23,052 nucleotides of DNA from Pseudomonadota bacterium (GCA_963205525.1 CAUJJP010000029.1:1-23052); one strand, 5' to 3'. Numbered from the stretch's first letter, positions 1 through 10,062 are shown. A program made the numbers and translations. The notes: generated from the sequence alone by a model not told the origin.

Positions 1-23
1 GCGTAGATTCTTCTGTTTTGATA

Positions 24-56
24 GCTGCTAGCGCTTGTCAGTCAAGCGCTAGCGGC
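24..56. repeat. Dispersed palindromic intergenic repeat, copy 1
   Basis: Two arms, GCTAGCGCTTG at 27-37 and CAAGCGCTAGC at 43-53, are perfect reverse complements around a 5-nt loop. The pairing extends to 24/56 with one mismatch. A second, related copy lies between paaA and paaB in the opposite orientation, and the similarity extends beyond the arms (AGCTG on one side, GGC on the other). I recall this palindrome as frequent between genes in Comamonadaceae genomes, but I could not verify that here. It sits 20 bp past the argC stop, so it could act as a 3'-end hairpin for that transcript, though no T-run follows it. Confidence 0.75.
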
Positions 57-75
57 ATTTCTTTCTAAAACCTGC

Positions 76-1008
76 TCACAGCCCCAGCATGATCCTGAGG
101 TTCTGCACCGCCGCGCCGCTCGCGCCCTTGCCGAGGTTGTCTAGCCGGGCGACGAGCACCGCCTGGCGGTAGCCCTCGTTGCCGAAGACGCGCAGCTCCA
201 GGCGGTTGGTGTCGTTGAGCGCCTCGGCGTCGAGCTTGCCGTTCTCGGTCGGCGCGAGCACCTTCACGTACTGCTCGGGCGTGCTGGTGCGCGCGTAGTG
301 CGCGGCCAGCACCTCGTGCAGGTCGGCCGCCGTGGGCGCGCCCCGCAGCAGCTCCAGGTGCAGCGGCAGCTCCACCAGCATGCCCTGGCGGAAATTGCCG
401 ACGGCGGGCACGAACAGCGGGCGGCGCTTGACGCCGGTGTACTTCACGATCTCCGGCAGGTGCTTGTGCGACAGCCCGAGCGCATAGAGCTCGAAGGGCG
501 CGGCCTGGCCCTTCTCGTAGGCCTCGATCATCGTGCGCCCGCCGCCCGAATAGCCGCTGACCGAGGGCAGCACCAGCGGGTAGTCGTCGGGGATCAGCCC
601 GGCGTCGACCAGCGGGCGCAGCAGCGCGATCGCGCCGGTGGCGTAGCAGCCCGGGTTGGCCACGCGGTCGGCGGCGCGGATCGCCTGCAGCTGCCCCTCG
701 GCCAGCTCGGGAAAGCCGAACACCCAGCCGTCGGCGGTGCGGTGCGCGGTCGAGGCGTCGATCACCTTGATGCGCCGGCCGGTCTCGGCGGTGATGGCGT
801 CCACCATCGCCACGGTCTCGCGCGCCGCGTCGTCATGCAGGCACAGGATCACCAGGTCCACGCCCGCGATCAAGGCCTTTTTGGCCTGCGCGTCCTTGCG
901 CAGCGCGGGGTCTATGCTCACCAATTCGACTTGCGCGAGCGCTTGCAGGCGCTCGCGGATCTGCAAACCGGTGGTGCCGGCTTCGCCGTCGATGAAAACC
1001 TTGGCCAT
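76..1008 (-). CDS. argC: N-acetyl-gamma-glutamyl-phosphate reductase, type 2 (ArgC)
   Basis: This cytosolic enzyme makes N-acetylglutamate semialdehyde from N-acetylglutamyl phosphate with NADPH, the third step of arginine synthesis. The 310-residue length fits the short type-2 ArgC family rather than the ~340-residue type 1. The N-terminal nucleotide-binding segment has GEAGTTG (residues 8-14). The catalytic cysteine is C121 in ANPGCYATG, and the SHKHLPE motif near residue 186 is typical. The ATG at 1008 is chosen because GGAG lies about 8 bases upstream and the MAKVFIDG start matches the family. The frame stays open further upstream, but that part does not look like ArgC. The gene stands alone and is divergent from sucC. 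Confidence 0.95.
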   Translation of the reverse strand: MAKVFIDGEAGTTGLQIRERLQALAQVELVSIDPALRKDAQAKKALIAGVDLVILCLHDDAARETVAMVDAITAETGRRIKVIDASTAHRTADGWVFGFPELAEGQLQAIRAADRVANPGCYATGAIALLRPLVDAGLIPDDYPLVLPSVSGYSGGGRTMIEAYEKGQAAPFELYALGLSHKHLPEIVKYTGVKRRPLFVPAVGNFRQGMLVELPLHLELLRGAPTAADLHEVLAAHYARTSTPEQYVKVLAPTENGKLDAEALNDTNRLELRVFGNEGYRQAVLVARLDNLGKGASGAAVQNLRIMLGL

Positions 1009-1036
1009 GGCAGGGACTCCTTGTCGCCGGAAGAAT

Positions 1037-1064
1037 GCCGCGGGCGGGGCAGCGTGCCCGCGGC
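1037..1064. repeat. GC-rich inverted repeat in the argC-sucC divergent region
   Basis: GCCGCGGGC (1037-1045) and GCCCGCGGC (1056-1064) are perfect reverse complements with a 10-nt loop. The repeat lies about 30-57 bases upstream of the argC start, so it could be a leader hairpin or a protein site. A second small hairpin, GGGCC-TTC-GGCCC, occurs at 1116-1128. The 209-bp divergent region must hold the argC and sucC promoters. A TATCAT hexamer on the minus strand (1084-1089) resembles a -10 box for argC, but I see no convincing -35 box. No T-run follows either hairpin. Confidence 0.4.
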
Positions 1065-1217
1065 GTGAATGGTGCGCCGCAACATGATACATTCGCCGAC
1101 TGCCAGCGCACCCTTGGGCCTTCGGCCCGGTCGTGCGCCAGACCCGAATCTGCGGTTCTGCATGCGCTCTTCGGCAGCACGGGTAAAGAACACCATCCTT
1201 CCCCTGAGAGAGGCCTC

Positions 1218-2378
<1,161 letters not shown>

Positions 2379-2393
2379 GCCCGGGAGCATTCC

Positions 2394-3287
2394 ATGTCGA
2401 TCTACATCAGCAAAGACACCAAAGTCATCACCCAGGGCATCACCGGCAAGACCGGGCAGTTCCACACCAGCAAGTGCCAGGAGTACGCCAACGGCAAGAA
2501 CTGCTTCGTCGCCGGCGTGAACCCCAAGAAGGCCGGCGAGAAGATTTTCGACATCCCGATCTACGGCACCGTCAAGGAAGCGGCGGCGCAGACCGGCGCC
2601 ACGGTGAGCGTGATCTACGTACCGCCGGCGGGCGCCGCAGCGGCCATCTGGGAAGCGGTGGAAGCCGACCTGGACCTGGCGATCTGCATCACCGAGGGCA
2701 TCCCCGTGCGCGACATGCTGGAAGTGCGCAACAAGATGAAGGCCAAGGAAGCCAGGGGCGGCAAGAAGACGCTGCTGCTCGGCCCCAACTGCCCGGGCCT
2801 GATCACGCCCGACGAGATCAAGATCGGCATCATGCCCGGCCACATCCACAAGAAGGGGCGCGTCGGCGTCGTCTCCCGCTCGGGCACGCTGACCTATGAA
2901 GCCGTGGCGCAGCTCACCGAGCTGGGCATCGGCCAGTCGAGCGCCGTCGGCATCGGCGGCGACCCGATCAACGGCCTCAAGCACATCGACGTCATGCAGG
3001 CGTTCAACGACGACCCCGACACCGACGCCGTGATCATGATCGGCGAGATCGGCGGCCCGGACGAAGCCGACGCCGCGCGCTGGTGCAAGACCCACATGAA
3101 GAAGCCCATCGTCGGCTTCATCGCCGGCGTCACCGCGCCGGCCGGCAAGCGCATGGGCCACGCCGGCGCGCTGATCTCGGGCGGCGCCGACACCGCCGAC
3201 GCCAAGCTCGCGATCATGGAAGAGTGCGGCTTCAGGATCACGCGCAACCCGTCGGAGATGGGCCGCATCCTGCAGGGCCTGCTGTAG
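2394..3287 (+). CDS. sucD: Succinyl-CoA synthetase, alpha subunit (SucD)
   Basis: SucD is the CoA-binding, phosphohistidine-carrying subunit that pairs with SucC. The 297-residue protein has the N-terminal Rossmann segment QGITGKTGQFH, the CITEGIPVRDM loop, LLGPNCPGLI, and the HAGALISGG motif whose histidine (about residue 256) is the one phosphorylated in the family. An extra KEARGGKK stretch precedes LLGPNCPG. The ATG at 2394 has a GGGAG sequence just upstream. The gene ends in a strong intrinsic terminator 30 bp downstream, so the sucCD transcript probably stops there. Confidence 0.97.
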   Translation: MSIYISKDTKVITQGITGKTGQFHTSKCQEYANGKNCFVAGVNPKKAGEKIFDIPIYGTVKEAAAQTGATVSVIYVPPAGAAAAIWEAVEADLDLAICITEGIPVRDMLEVRNKMKAKEARGGKKTLLLGPNCPGLITPDEIKIGIMPGHIHKKGRVGVVSRSGTLTYEAVAQLTELGIGQSSAVGIGGDPINGLKHIDVMQAFNDDPDTDAVIMIGEIGGPDEADAARWCKTHMKKPIVGFIAGVTAPAGKRMGHAGALISGGADTADAKLAIMEECGFRITRNPSEMGRILQGLL

Positions 3288-3316
3288 GCCGCGGCGGCCC
3301 CAGCCGGCATGCACCG

Positions 3317-3342
3317 AGCCAGCCCCCGCGGCTGGCTTTTTT
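3317..3342 (+). terminator. Rho-independent terminator of sucCD
   Basis: AGCCAGCC (3317-3324) and GGCTGGCT (3330-3337) form a perfect 8-bp stem with a 5-nt loop, followed by six T residues ending at 3342. It begins 30 bp after the sucD stop and separates sucCD from the signalling genes. This is the clearest intrinsic terminator in the window. Confidence 0.92.
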
Positions 3343-3403
3343 GTCGGCGCCTTGCGATACAGTTCGCTCCTTTCGCCGGCGCCGGACGCCGCACCCCGAT
3401 TCC

Positions 3404-4156
3404 ATGCACTACGAATTCAGCGCGCTCAGCGACGTCGGACGCGTGCGCAGCAACAACGAAGATGCCGTGGCGATCCACGCCGACGCGGGCCTGGTGCTGG
3501 TGGCCGACGGCATGGGCGGCTACAACGCCGGCGAGGTGGCCAGCGGCATGGCGGTGCAGGCCATCGGCCAGGAGCTGCGGCCATGGCTCGAGGGTGCGGG
3601 CCGCGGCGCCGACGCGGCCGCGGTTCGCGCGGCGGTCACGGCCAGCGTGGAGCACGCCAACCAGGCCATCCTGCAGTGGGCGCAGGCCAATCCGTCCTGC
3701 GCCGGCATGGGCACCACCCTGGTGGTTGGCGTATTCACGGACAGCCAGCTCGTGCTCGGGCACATCGGCGACTCGCGCTGCTACCTGATGCGCGCGGGCG
3801 GCATGCGCCAGATCACGCGCGACCACACCTGGCTGCGCGAACAGGTGGACAGCGGCCTGCTCAGCACCGAGCAGGCGGAGCAATCGGGCCTGCGCGGCCT
3901 GCTCACCCGCGCGCTGGGCGTGGACCAGGCGGTGCAGGTGGAGATCAACGAATTCGGCGTGCGCCCGGGCGACCTGTTCCTGTTCTGCACCGACGGCCTG
4001 ACCGACCGCCTGGATGCCGCCGCGCTGGCCGCGCTGCTGCGCAAGCCGGCGCCGCTGCCCGCGCTGGCGCAGCGCCTGGTGCGCCAGGCCAACGACCTGG
4101 GCGGGCGCGACAACGTGAGCGTGCTGCTGGTCCGGGCCGACGGCGACCGCGCCTGA
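3404..4156 (+). CDS. PP2C-family protein serine/threonine phosphatase
   Basis: This is a predicted cytosolic metal-dependent (PPM/PP2C) phosphatase that removes phosphate from Ser/Thr residues. The 250-residue protein is a single catalytic domain of the bacterial PrpC/Stp type. Visible motifs in order are VGRVRSNNED (11-20, with metal ligand D20), VADGMGG (33-39, with metal ligand D35), GMGTT, GHIGDSRCYL, RDHT, CTDGLTD and GGRDNVSVLLV at the C-terminus. No membrane segment or extra sensor domain is seen. An FHA protein follows 40 bp downstream and the two are probably co-transcribed. No kinase gene is in the window, so the opposing kinase must be encoded elsewhere. Confidence 0.93.
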   Translation: MHYEFSALSDVGRVRSNNEDAVAIHADAGLVLVADGMGGYNAGEVASGMAVQAIGQELRPWLEGAGRGADAAAVRAAVTASVEHANQAILQWAQANPSCAGMGTTLVVGVFTDSQLVLGHIGDSRCYLMRAGGMRQITRDHTWLREQVDSGLLSTEQAEQSGLRGLLTRALGVDQAVQVEINEFGVRPGDLFLFCTDGLTDRLDAAALAALLRKPAPLPALAQRLVRQANDLGGRDNVSVLLVRADGDRA

Positions 4157-4196
4157 TGCGCTTCCCCGATAATCCGGTGAAACAGGAAGTCCGCCC

Positions 4197-4760
4197 ATGC
4201 CCAGTCTGGCCATCATGCTCGATGGAGTCACCGTCAAGGAAGTCGAACTCGCGAACCCGCGCACCACGATCGGCCGGCGTTCGACGAACGACGTGGTGAT
4301 CGACCACCCGGCCGTCAGCGGCAACCACGCCGTGCTCCACCTGAAGGGACAGGCCGCCGAGATCGAAGACCTGCACAGCACCAATGGCACCTACGTCAAC
4401 GGCGAGCCGGTTGCGCGCCAGGCGCTGCGCGACGGCGACCTGCTGGGCATCGGCAGATACCAGATCCGGTTCCGCGATCCGGCATCGCCGGCCGGCGCCA
4501 GCCGCGTCGGCGTGGTGCGCGTGCTCTCGGGCCCTGGCGCGGGCCGCGAGGTGACGCTCGTCAAGGTAGTCACCACGCTCGGCAAGCCGGGAGAGGCCGT
4601 GGCTTCGATCACGCACCGCCCGCACGGCTTCGTCCTGAACCATGTCGAGGGCGCGCAGCGGCCGCAGGTCAACGGCAGCACCATGCTCGATGCGCACCAC
4701 CTGAGCGACGGCGACCGCATCGCGCTCGGCGGCGTCGACATGGAATTCGTGCTGCGCTGA
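4197..4760 (+). CDS. FHA domain protein with a second, degenerate FHA-like module
   Basis: This is a predicted phosphothreonine-binding adaptor of 187 residues. Residues 1-92 form a canonical FHA domain: TIGRRSTND (24-32), SGNH (41-44), and STNGTYVNG (61-69) with the conserved asparagine. Residues 103-187 repeat the overall pattern (TTLG, HRPHGF, VNGSTM, LSDGDRIALGGVDMEF) but lack the arginine and SxxH phosphopeptide residues. This second module is probably a degenerate FHA fold. The gene lies between the PP2C phosphatase and the phosphodiesterase-like gene, with short gaps of 40 and 28 bp, so a shared signalling role is likely. Its partner proteins are unknown. Confidence 0.9.
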   Translation: MPSLAIMLDGVTVKEVELANPRTTIGRRSTNDVVIDHPAVSGNHAVLHLKGQAAEIEDLHSTNGTYVNGEPVARQALRDGDLLGIGRYQIRFRDPASPAGASRVGVVRVLSGPGAGREVTLVKVVTTLGKPGEAVASITHRPHGFVLNHVEGAQRPQVNGSTMLDAHHLSDGDRIALGGVDMEFVLR

Positions 4761-4788
4761 GCGCCCCCGGCAGCACCCGGATCGCCCC

Positions 4789-5583
4789 ATGAACGTGCGC
4801 ATCCTCGGCTGCAGCGGCTCCATCGCGCGGGGCAGCCGCACCACCGCCTTCCTGCTGGGGGAGCGGGTGCTGGTCGATTGCGGCACCGGCGTGGGCGAGC
4901 TCGACGTCGCCGAAATGCGCCACGTCACGCACGTCTTTCTCAGCCACTCGCACCTGGACCACCTCGCCGCGCTGCCGCTCCTGCTCGACACCGTGGGCAC
5001 GCGCCGCCCGGCGCCGCTGCACGTGTACGCCCTGCCGGAAACCCTGCAGGCGCTGCGCGCGCACATCTTCAACGACGTGATCTGGCCCGATTTCACCCGC
5101 ATCCCCTCGCCCGAGGCGCCCATGGTGCGGCTGCACCCGCTGGGCGTGGGCGACGTGCTGGTGGCGGCGGGCATCACGCTCGAAGTGCTGCCCGCGCGCC
5201 ACAGCGTGCCCGCCGTCGGCTACGCGGCGCGCGGCGACGGCGCGTGGTGGATCTACAGCGGCGACACAGAGGGCAACACCCCGGCGTTCTGGCAGCGCGT
5301 CAACGCGCTGCAGGCCGAGCCTCCCGGCATCGGTGCGCTCGTCATCGAGACCGCGTTCGGCAACCGCGAGCAGCTGCTCGCGCGCAAGAGCAGGCACCTC
5401 TCGCCCGCCGACCTGGCGCGCGAACTCGCCCACCTGGAGCCGCCCGCGCGCTTCCCCATCTGCATCACGCACGCCAAGCCCAGCGAGGGCAGCACCGTCA
5501 TGGACGAGGTGCGTGCGCTGGTGCTGGCGCACGAAGCGCTGCAGCTCGTCGATCTGCGTACGCTGGACGTGCTGCGGGTGTAG
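4789..5583 (+). CDS. Metallo-beta-lactamase-fold hydrolase, class-II 3',5'-cyclic-nucleotide phosphodiesterase-like
   Basis: This 264-residue protein has the metallo-beta-lactamase fold. It carries the HSHLDH zinc-binding motif (53-58) near an N-terminal LVDCGTG (28-34), a downstream H138, SGDT with D159, and THAK with H228. The HxHLDH arrangement resembles class-II cyclic-nucleotide phosphodiesterases (CpdP/yeast PDE1 type). RNase Z-like or other phosphodiesterase activity cannot be excluded from sequence alone. It is 28 bp downstream of the FHA gene and probably in the same transcript as the PP2C gene. It converges on paaN with a 16-bp gap and no visible terminator. Confidence 0.82.
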   Translation: MNVRILGCSGSIARGSRTTAFLLGERVLVDCGTGVGELDVAEMRHVTHVFLSHSHLDHLAALPLLLDTVGTRRPAPLHVYALPETLQALRAHIFNDVIWPDFTRIPSPEAPMVRLHPLGVGDVLVAAGITLEVLPARHSVPAVGYAARGDGAWWIYSGDTEGNTPAFWQRVNALQAEPPGIGALVIETAFGNREQLLARKSRHLSPADLARELAHLEPPARFPICITHAKPSEGSTVMDEVRALVLAHEALQLVDLRTLDVLRV

Positions 5584-5599
5584 CCGCGGCGAAGCCCGA

Positions 5600-7255
5600 T
5601 CAGGCGTGCTCGCGCCGCTGCACCACGACGAAGCGGTCGGCGACGAAGGCGAGCGTGGTGTAGCTGGTGGTGGCCGCCGGGTTGCCGCCGGTGGCATGGT
5701 AGTCGGAGAAGCCCGCCGACTGGTTGACGTACACGCCCTGCGTCAGGTTGATCGAGAGCGCGACGCGGGCGCGCAGGCTCAAGGCCACGGTACGGTCGAT
5801 CGTCGCGCGGTCGGTGGAATAGACGCCGAGCGTGAGCGCGCCCTGCTCGCGCACGATGGCTTCGGCCGCCTGCAGCGAGGCCTCGCGCGAATCGGTCGCG
5901 ACGACGAAGGAGACCGGGCCGAAGCACTCGCTGCCCCAGGTGGCGCGGTCGGCCTGCGCAAGCGCGACGATGGCCGGGGTGTGGATGCGCGCCTGCGGGT
6001 ATTCGGGGTTGTCCAGCTTGCGCGAGGCGAGCAGCAGGGTGCCCTTGGTGCTTGCCTGCTCGATGCGCTGCACGGTTTCGGGCGCGCAGACGGCACCGAG
6101 CACGGCAGCGGCCACCTTGGGATTGCTCAGCAGCTTGTCCACCGCGGCGGCCAGGTCCTGCCCCACCTGCTCGAAGCTCTTGCGGCCCTGGTCGGTGTCG
6201 ATGCCGCCCCCGGGCACGTAGATGGTCTGCGTGGTGGTGCACATCTGGCCGCTGTAGAGCGTGAGCGTGAAGGCCAGGTTGTTCAGCATCGCCGCATACT
6301 GGTCGGTCGAGTCGACGATCACGCTGTTCACGCCCGCCATCTCGGCGTACAGCCGCGCCTGCGGCGCATGGTCGCGCAGCCAGTGGCCGAACGCGGTGCT
6401 GCCGGTGAAGTCGATGCTGGCCACCGCCGGGTTCGTGGCCAGGGCCCGGGTGTGCCCGGGGTCGTTGCTGAGCGCGAGCAGCACCAGGTTCTGGTCCAGC
6501 CCCTGCTCGGCCAGCACCTCGCGCAGGATGCGCACCGTGAGCGCGGCCGGCAGCACCGCGTTGGGGTGCGGCTTGACGATGACCGGGTTGCCGGTGGCCA
6601 GTGCCGCGAACAGCCCGGGATAGGTGTTCCAGGTGGGGAAGGTGGCGCAGCCGATCACCAGCGCCACGCCGCGGCCGACGATCTCGAAGTGCTTCTTCAT
6701 GACCAGCGGCGGGTTCTTGCCCTGGGGCTTTTCCCAATGGGCCTCGGCGGGCACATCCATCATGGCCTTCCAGGCGTAGGCGATGGCTTCGAGCGCGCGG
6801 TCCTGCGCATGCGGGCCGCCGGCCTGGAAGGCCATCATCGGCCCCTGCCCGGTGGTCAGCATCACCGCATGCGCGATCTCGTGGCTGCGCCGGTGGATGC
6901 GCGCGAGCGCCTCCAGCAGCACGCCGGTGCGCCCCTCGGCGCCCAGCGCCTGCCAGCCGGGCTCGGCCGCCTGCGCGGCGGCAATCAGCGCATCGGGCGC
7001 GCACTCGGGGTAGCGCACGCCGATGGCCACGCCGTAGGGCGACGCCTCGGTGGCGATGCGGCCCACCTCGCCGGGCTGCTCGAGCGCGAAATCCCTGCCC
7101 AGCAGCGCATTGACCGCGGCGATGCCGTCGGCCTGCGCGGTCTCGCCATAGACCTTGGGCGAAGGCATCTCGGGAAACGGCGTCCAGAAGCCGCGGGTGG
7201 CGAGGGCGTTCAAGGCACCGTCGAGCAGCGGGCGGTGGGTGGCGAACAGCGACAT
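5600..7255 (-). CDS. paaN: Phenylacetic acid degradation protein PaaN, aldehyde dehydrogenase family
   Basis: This 551-residue protein matches the stand-alone PaaN type of aldehyde dehydrogenase in aerobic phenylacetate degradation. It probably oxidises the semialdehyde formed on opening of oxepin-CoA. Motifs include TFPTWN with N210, VKPHP with K228, IDFTGST (281-287), the general-base glutamate E305 in AEMAG, and the catalytic cysteine C339 in GQMCTT. It lacks the C-terminal MaoC-type hydratase domain of the ~680-residue PaaZ fusion, so hydratase activity must come from another protein. The ATG at 7255 has AGGAG about 10 bases upstream. The gene is divergent from paaG and shares its control region. 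Confidence 0.9.
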   Translation of the reverse strand: MSLFATHRPLLDGALNALATRGFWTPFPEMPSPKVYGETAQADGIAAVNALLGRDFALEQPGEVGRIATEASPYGVAIGVRYPECAPDALIAAAQAAEPGWQALGAEGRTGVLLEALARIHRRSHEIAHAVMLTTGQGPMMAFQAGGPHAQDRALEAIAYAWKAMMDVPAEAHWEKPQGKNPPLVMKKHFEIVGRGVALVIGCATFPTWNTYPGLFAALATGNPVIVKPHPNAVLPAALTVRILREVLAEQGLDQNLVLLALSNDPGHTRALATNPAVASIDFTGSTAFGHWLRDHAPQARLYAEMAGVNSVIVDSTDQYAAMLNNLAFTLTLYSGQMCTTTQTIYVPGGGIDTDQGRKSFEQVGQDLAAAVDKLLSNPKVAAAVLGAVCAPETVQRIEQASTKGTLLLASRKLDNPEYPQARIHTPAIVALAQADRATWGSECFGPVSFVVATDSREASLQAAEAIVREQGALTLGVYSTDRATIDRTVALSLRARVALSINLTQGVYVNQSAGFSDYHATGGNPAATTSYTTLAFVADRFVVVQRREHA

Positions 7256-7293
7256 CGAATGGTCTCCTAGGGTTTGTACGGGGGTGAAAGCGC

Positions 7294-7323
7294 TTGCAGG
7301 GTTTTATCGAGAAAGTGTATTAT
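7294..7323 (+). promoter_or_regulatory. Candidate sigma-70 promoter for the paaG operon
   Basis: TATTAT at 7318-7323 matches five of six positions of the -10 consensus. TTGCAG at 7294-7299 is a weak -35 box (TTG conserved), with an 18-bp spacer. The TetR-type palindrome starts 6 bp after the -10 box, where transcription would begin, which suits repression. The leader would be about 70 nt long. Confidence 0.45.
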
Positions 7324-7342
7324 TTACCGACCGATCGGTCAA
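7314..7342 (-). promoter_or_regulatory. Candidate sigma-70 promoter for paaN
   Basis: Read on the minus strand, TTGACC (7337-7342) matches five of six -35 positions. TACACT (7314-7319) matches four of six -10 positions, with the ideal 17-bp spacer. The 12-bp palindrome covers part of the -35 box and spacer, so one bound repressor could silence both divergent transcripts. Confidence 0.45.
7329..7340. promoter_or_regulatory. Palindromic operator, probably for the TetR regulator PaaR
   Basis: GACCGATCGGTC is a perfect 12-bp palindrome in the paaN-paaG divergent region. It lies within the AT-rich stretch that carries both candidate promoters. ACCGA/TCGGT half-sites are typical of TetR-family operators, and a TetR gene ends the same operon. 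That this protein binds here is an inference. Confidence 0.65.
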
Positions 7343-7400
7343 TTGTATTTGTGCCGGCGCACGCCAGGCCAATCCCTCCGTTTTTCACTTCCACCTGCCC

Positions 7401-8204
7401 ATGTCCGACCCTCTCGTTCTCGTGTCCACGGCGGGCGCGGTACGCACGCTCACGCTCAACCGCCCGGCGCAGCTCAACAGCTTCACCGGCGGGCTGCATG
7501 CCGAACTGCTCGCCGCGCTCGAGGCCGCGGCCAGTGACGCGGCGGTGCGCGCCGTGGTGCTCACCGGTGCCGGGCGCGGCTTCTGCGCCGGGCAGGATCT
7601 GTCCGACCCGGCCGTGGCGCCCGACCCGACACCGGGCGCGGCGCCCAAGGATCTGGGCGAGGTCGTCACGCGCTTCTACCGGCCGCTGTGCCTGCGCCTG
7701 CGCTCCATGCCGGTGCCGGTGGTGGCCGCGGTCAACGGCGTGGCGGCGGGTGCCGGCGCCAGCGTGGCGCTGGCCTGCGACTTGGTGGTCGCGGGCCGTT
7801 CGGCGAGCTTCATCCAGGCGTTCTCGAAAATCGGCCTGGTGCCCGACAGCGGCGGCACCTGGCTGCTGCCGCGCCTGGTGGGCCGCGCGCGGGCGCTGGG
7901 CCTGGCGCTGCTGGGCGACAAGCTGCCCGCCGAGGAGGCGCAGCAGATGGGCCTGATCTGGCGCTGCGTCGATGACGCCGAGCTGGCGGGGGCGGCGCAG
8001 GCGCTGGCCGCACGCCTGGCCGCCATGCCGGTGCAGGCGCTGGCGACGATCCGCGGCGCGCTCGACGCCGCCGCGCTGATGGACTGGCCGAGCGCGCTGG
8101 CGCACGAGGCCGAACTACAGCGTACGCTGGGTTTCGCCCACGATTATCGAGAAGGCGTGCAGGCGTTCGGCGAGAAGCGCGCGCCCGTCTTCACCGACCG
8201 CTGA
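7401..8204 (+). CDS. paaG: 1,2-epoxyphenylacetyl-CoA isomerase (PaaG), crotonase family
   Basis: PaaG converts the ring-1,2-epoxide of phenylacetyl-CoA to oxepin-CoA and also acts as an enoyl-CoA isomerase in the lower pathway. The 267-residue crotonase-fold protein has LTGAGRGFCAGQDL (54-67), the oxyanion-hole segment NGVAAGAG (112-119), and LVPDSGGTW (146-154), in which D149 fits the catalytic aspartate of the family. The ATG at 7401 is chosen because MSDPLVLVS fits the family's N-terminus. Upstream in-frame starts would lie inside the promoter region. It is the first gene of the plus-strand paa operon and is followed 16 bp later by paaI. Confidence 0.92.
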   Translation: MSDPLVLVSTAGAVRTLTLNRPAQLNSFTGGLHAELLAALEAAASDAAVRAVVLTGAGRGFCAGQDLSDPAVAPDPTPGAAPKDLGEVVTRFYRPLCLRLRSMPVPVVAAVNGVAAGAGASVALACDLVVAGRSASFIQAFSKIGLVPDSGGTWLLPRLVGRARALGLALLGDKLPAEEAQQMGLIWRCVDDAELAGAAQALAARLAAMPVQALATIRGALDAAALMDWPSALAHEAELQRTLGFAHDYREGVQAFGEKRAPVFTDR

Positions 8205-8220
8205 TGCCCCAAGGCCAGGA

Positions 8221-8670
8221 ATGACCACGCAACTCACCCCCCAGCAGCTCGCCGAGCACGTGCGCGAGGGCATGTATGCCAACGACCGCGCCTCCAAGTC
8301 CCTGGGCATGCGCGTGACCGCCATCGCCCCCGGCCGCGCGACGGTCACGATGACGGTGCGCCAGGACATGCTCAACGGCCATGCCACCTGCCATGGCGGC
8401 TTCATCACCGCGCTGGCGGATTCGGCCTTCGCGTTCGCCTGCAACACGGGCAACGAGCTCACCGTGGCCTCGGGCCTGTCGATCGACTTTCTCGCCCCCG
8501 GCCGCGAGGGCGACCTGCTGACCGCCGAGGCGCACGAGGTGCATGCGGTGGGGCGCACCGGCGTGTACGACGCCGCCGTCCACAACCAGCGCGGCGAACT
8601 GATCGCGGTATTCCGCGGCCGTTCGTACCGCATGAAGGGCAAGCCCGCCGTGCCGTCGGCGGCGGGCTGA
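8221..8670 (+). CDS. paaI: Hydroxyphenylacetyl-CoA thioesterase (PaaI), hotdog fold
   Basis: PaaI hydrolyses dead-end acyl-CoA products, mainly hydroxylated phenylacetyl-CoA, and returns CoA to the pool. The 149-residue length is usual. The hotdog active-site region NGHATCHGG (52-60) is followed by LADSAFAFACN (65-75), in which D67 matches the catalytic aspartate of known PaaI enzymes. The ATG follows an AAGGCCAGGA sequence. It lies between paaG and paaK in the operon, a common arrangement. Confidence 0.93.
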   Translation: MTTQLTPQQLAEHVREGMYANDRASKSLGMRVTAIAPGRATVTMTVRQDMLNGHATCHGGFITALADSAFAFACNTGNELTVASGLSIDFLAPGREGDLLTAEAHEVHAVGRTGVYDAAVHNQRGELIAVFRGRSYRMKGKPAVPSAAG

Positions 8671-8708
8671 ACGCACAGCCAAACGACAGCTGAACCCAGG
8701 AGACCTGA

Positions 8709-10025
<1,317 letters not shown>

Positions 10026-10062
10026 CTTGCCGTCCACACCCCCCTATCGGAGGAAGCACACC

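Noticed and set aside
1009..1092. Upstream extension of argC to an earlier start
   Set aside because: The extra residues do not resemble ArgC, and the ATG at 1008 has a ribosome binding site.
5584..5599. Terminator between the phosphodiesterase-like gene and paaN
   Set aside because: The gap is only 16 bp and contains no stem followed by a T-run.
7288..7295. AAGCGCTT near the paaG promoter as a third copy of the palindromic repeat
   Set aside because: Only the short palindromic core matches; there is no second arm or shared flank.
10027..10062. Earlier ATG for the diiron oxygenase gene
   Set aside because: The GGAGGA at 10049-10054 would lie inside the coding sequence, and it is ideally spaced for the ATG at 10063.
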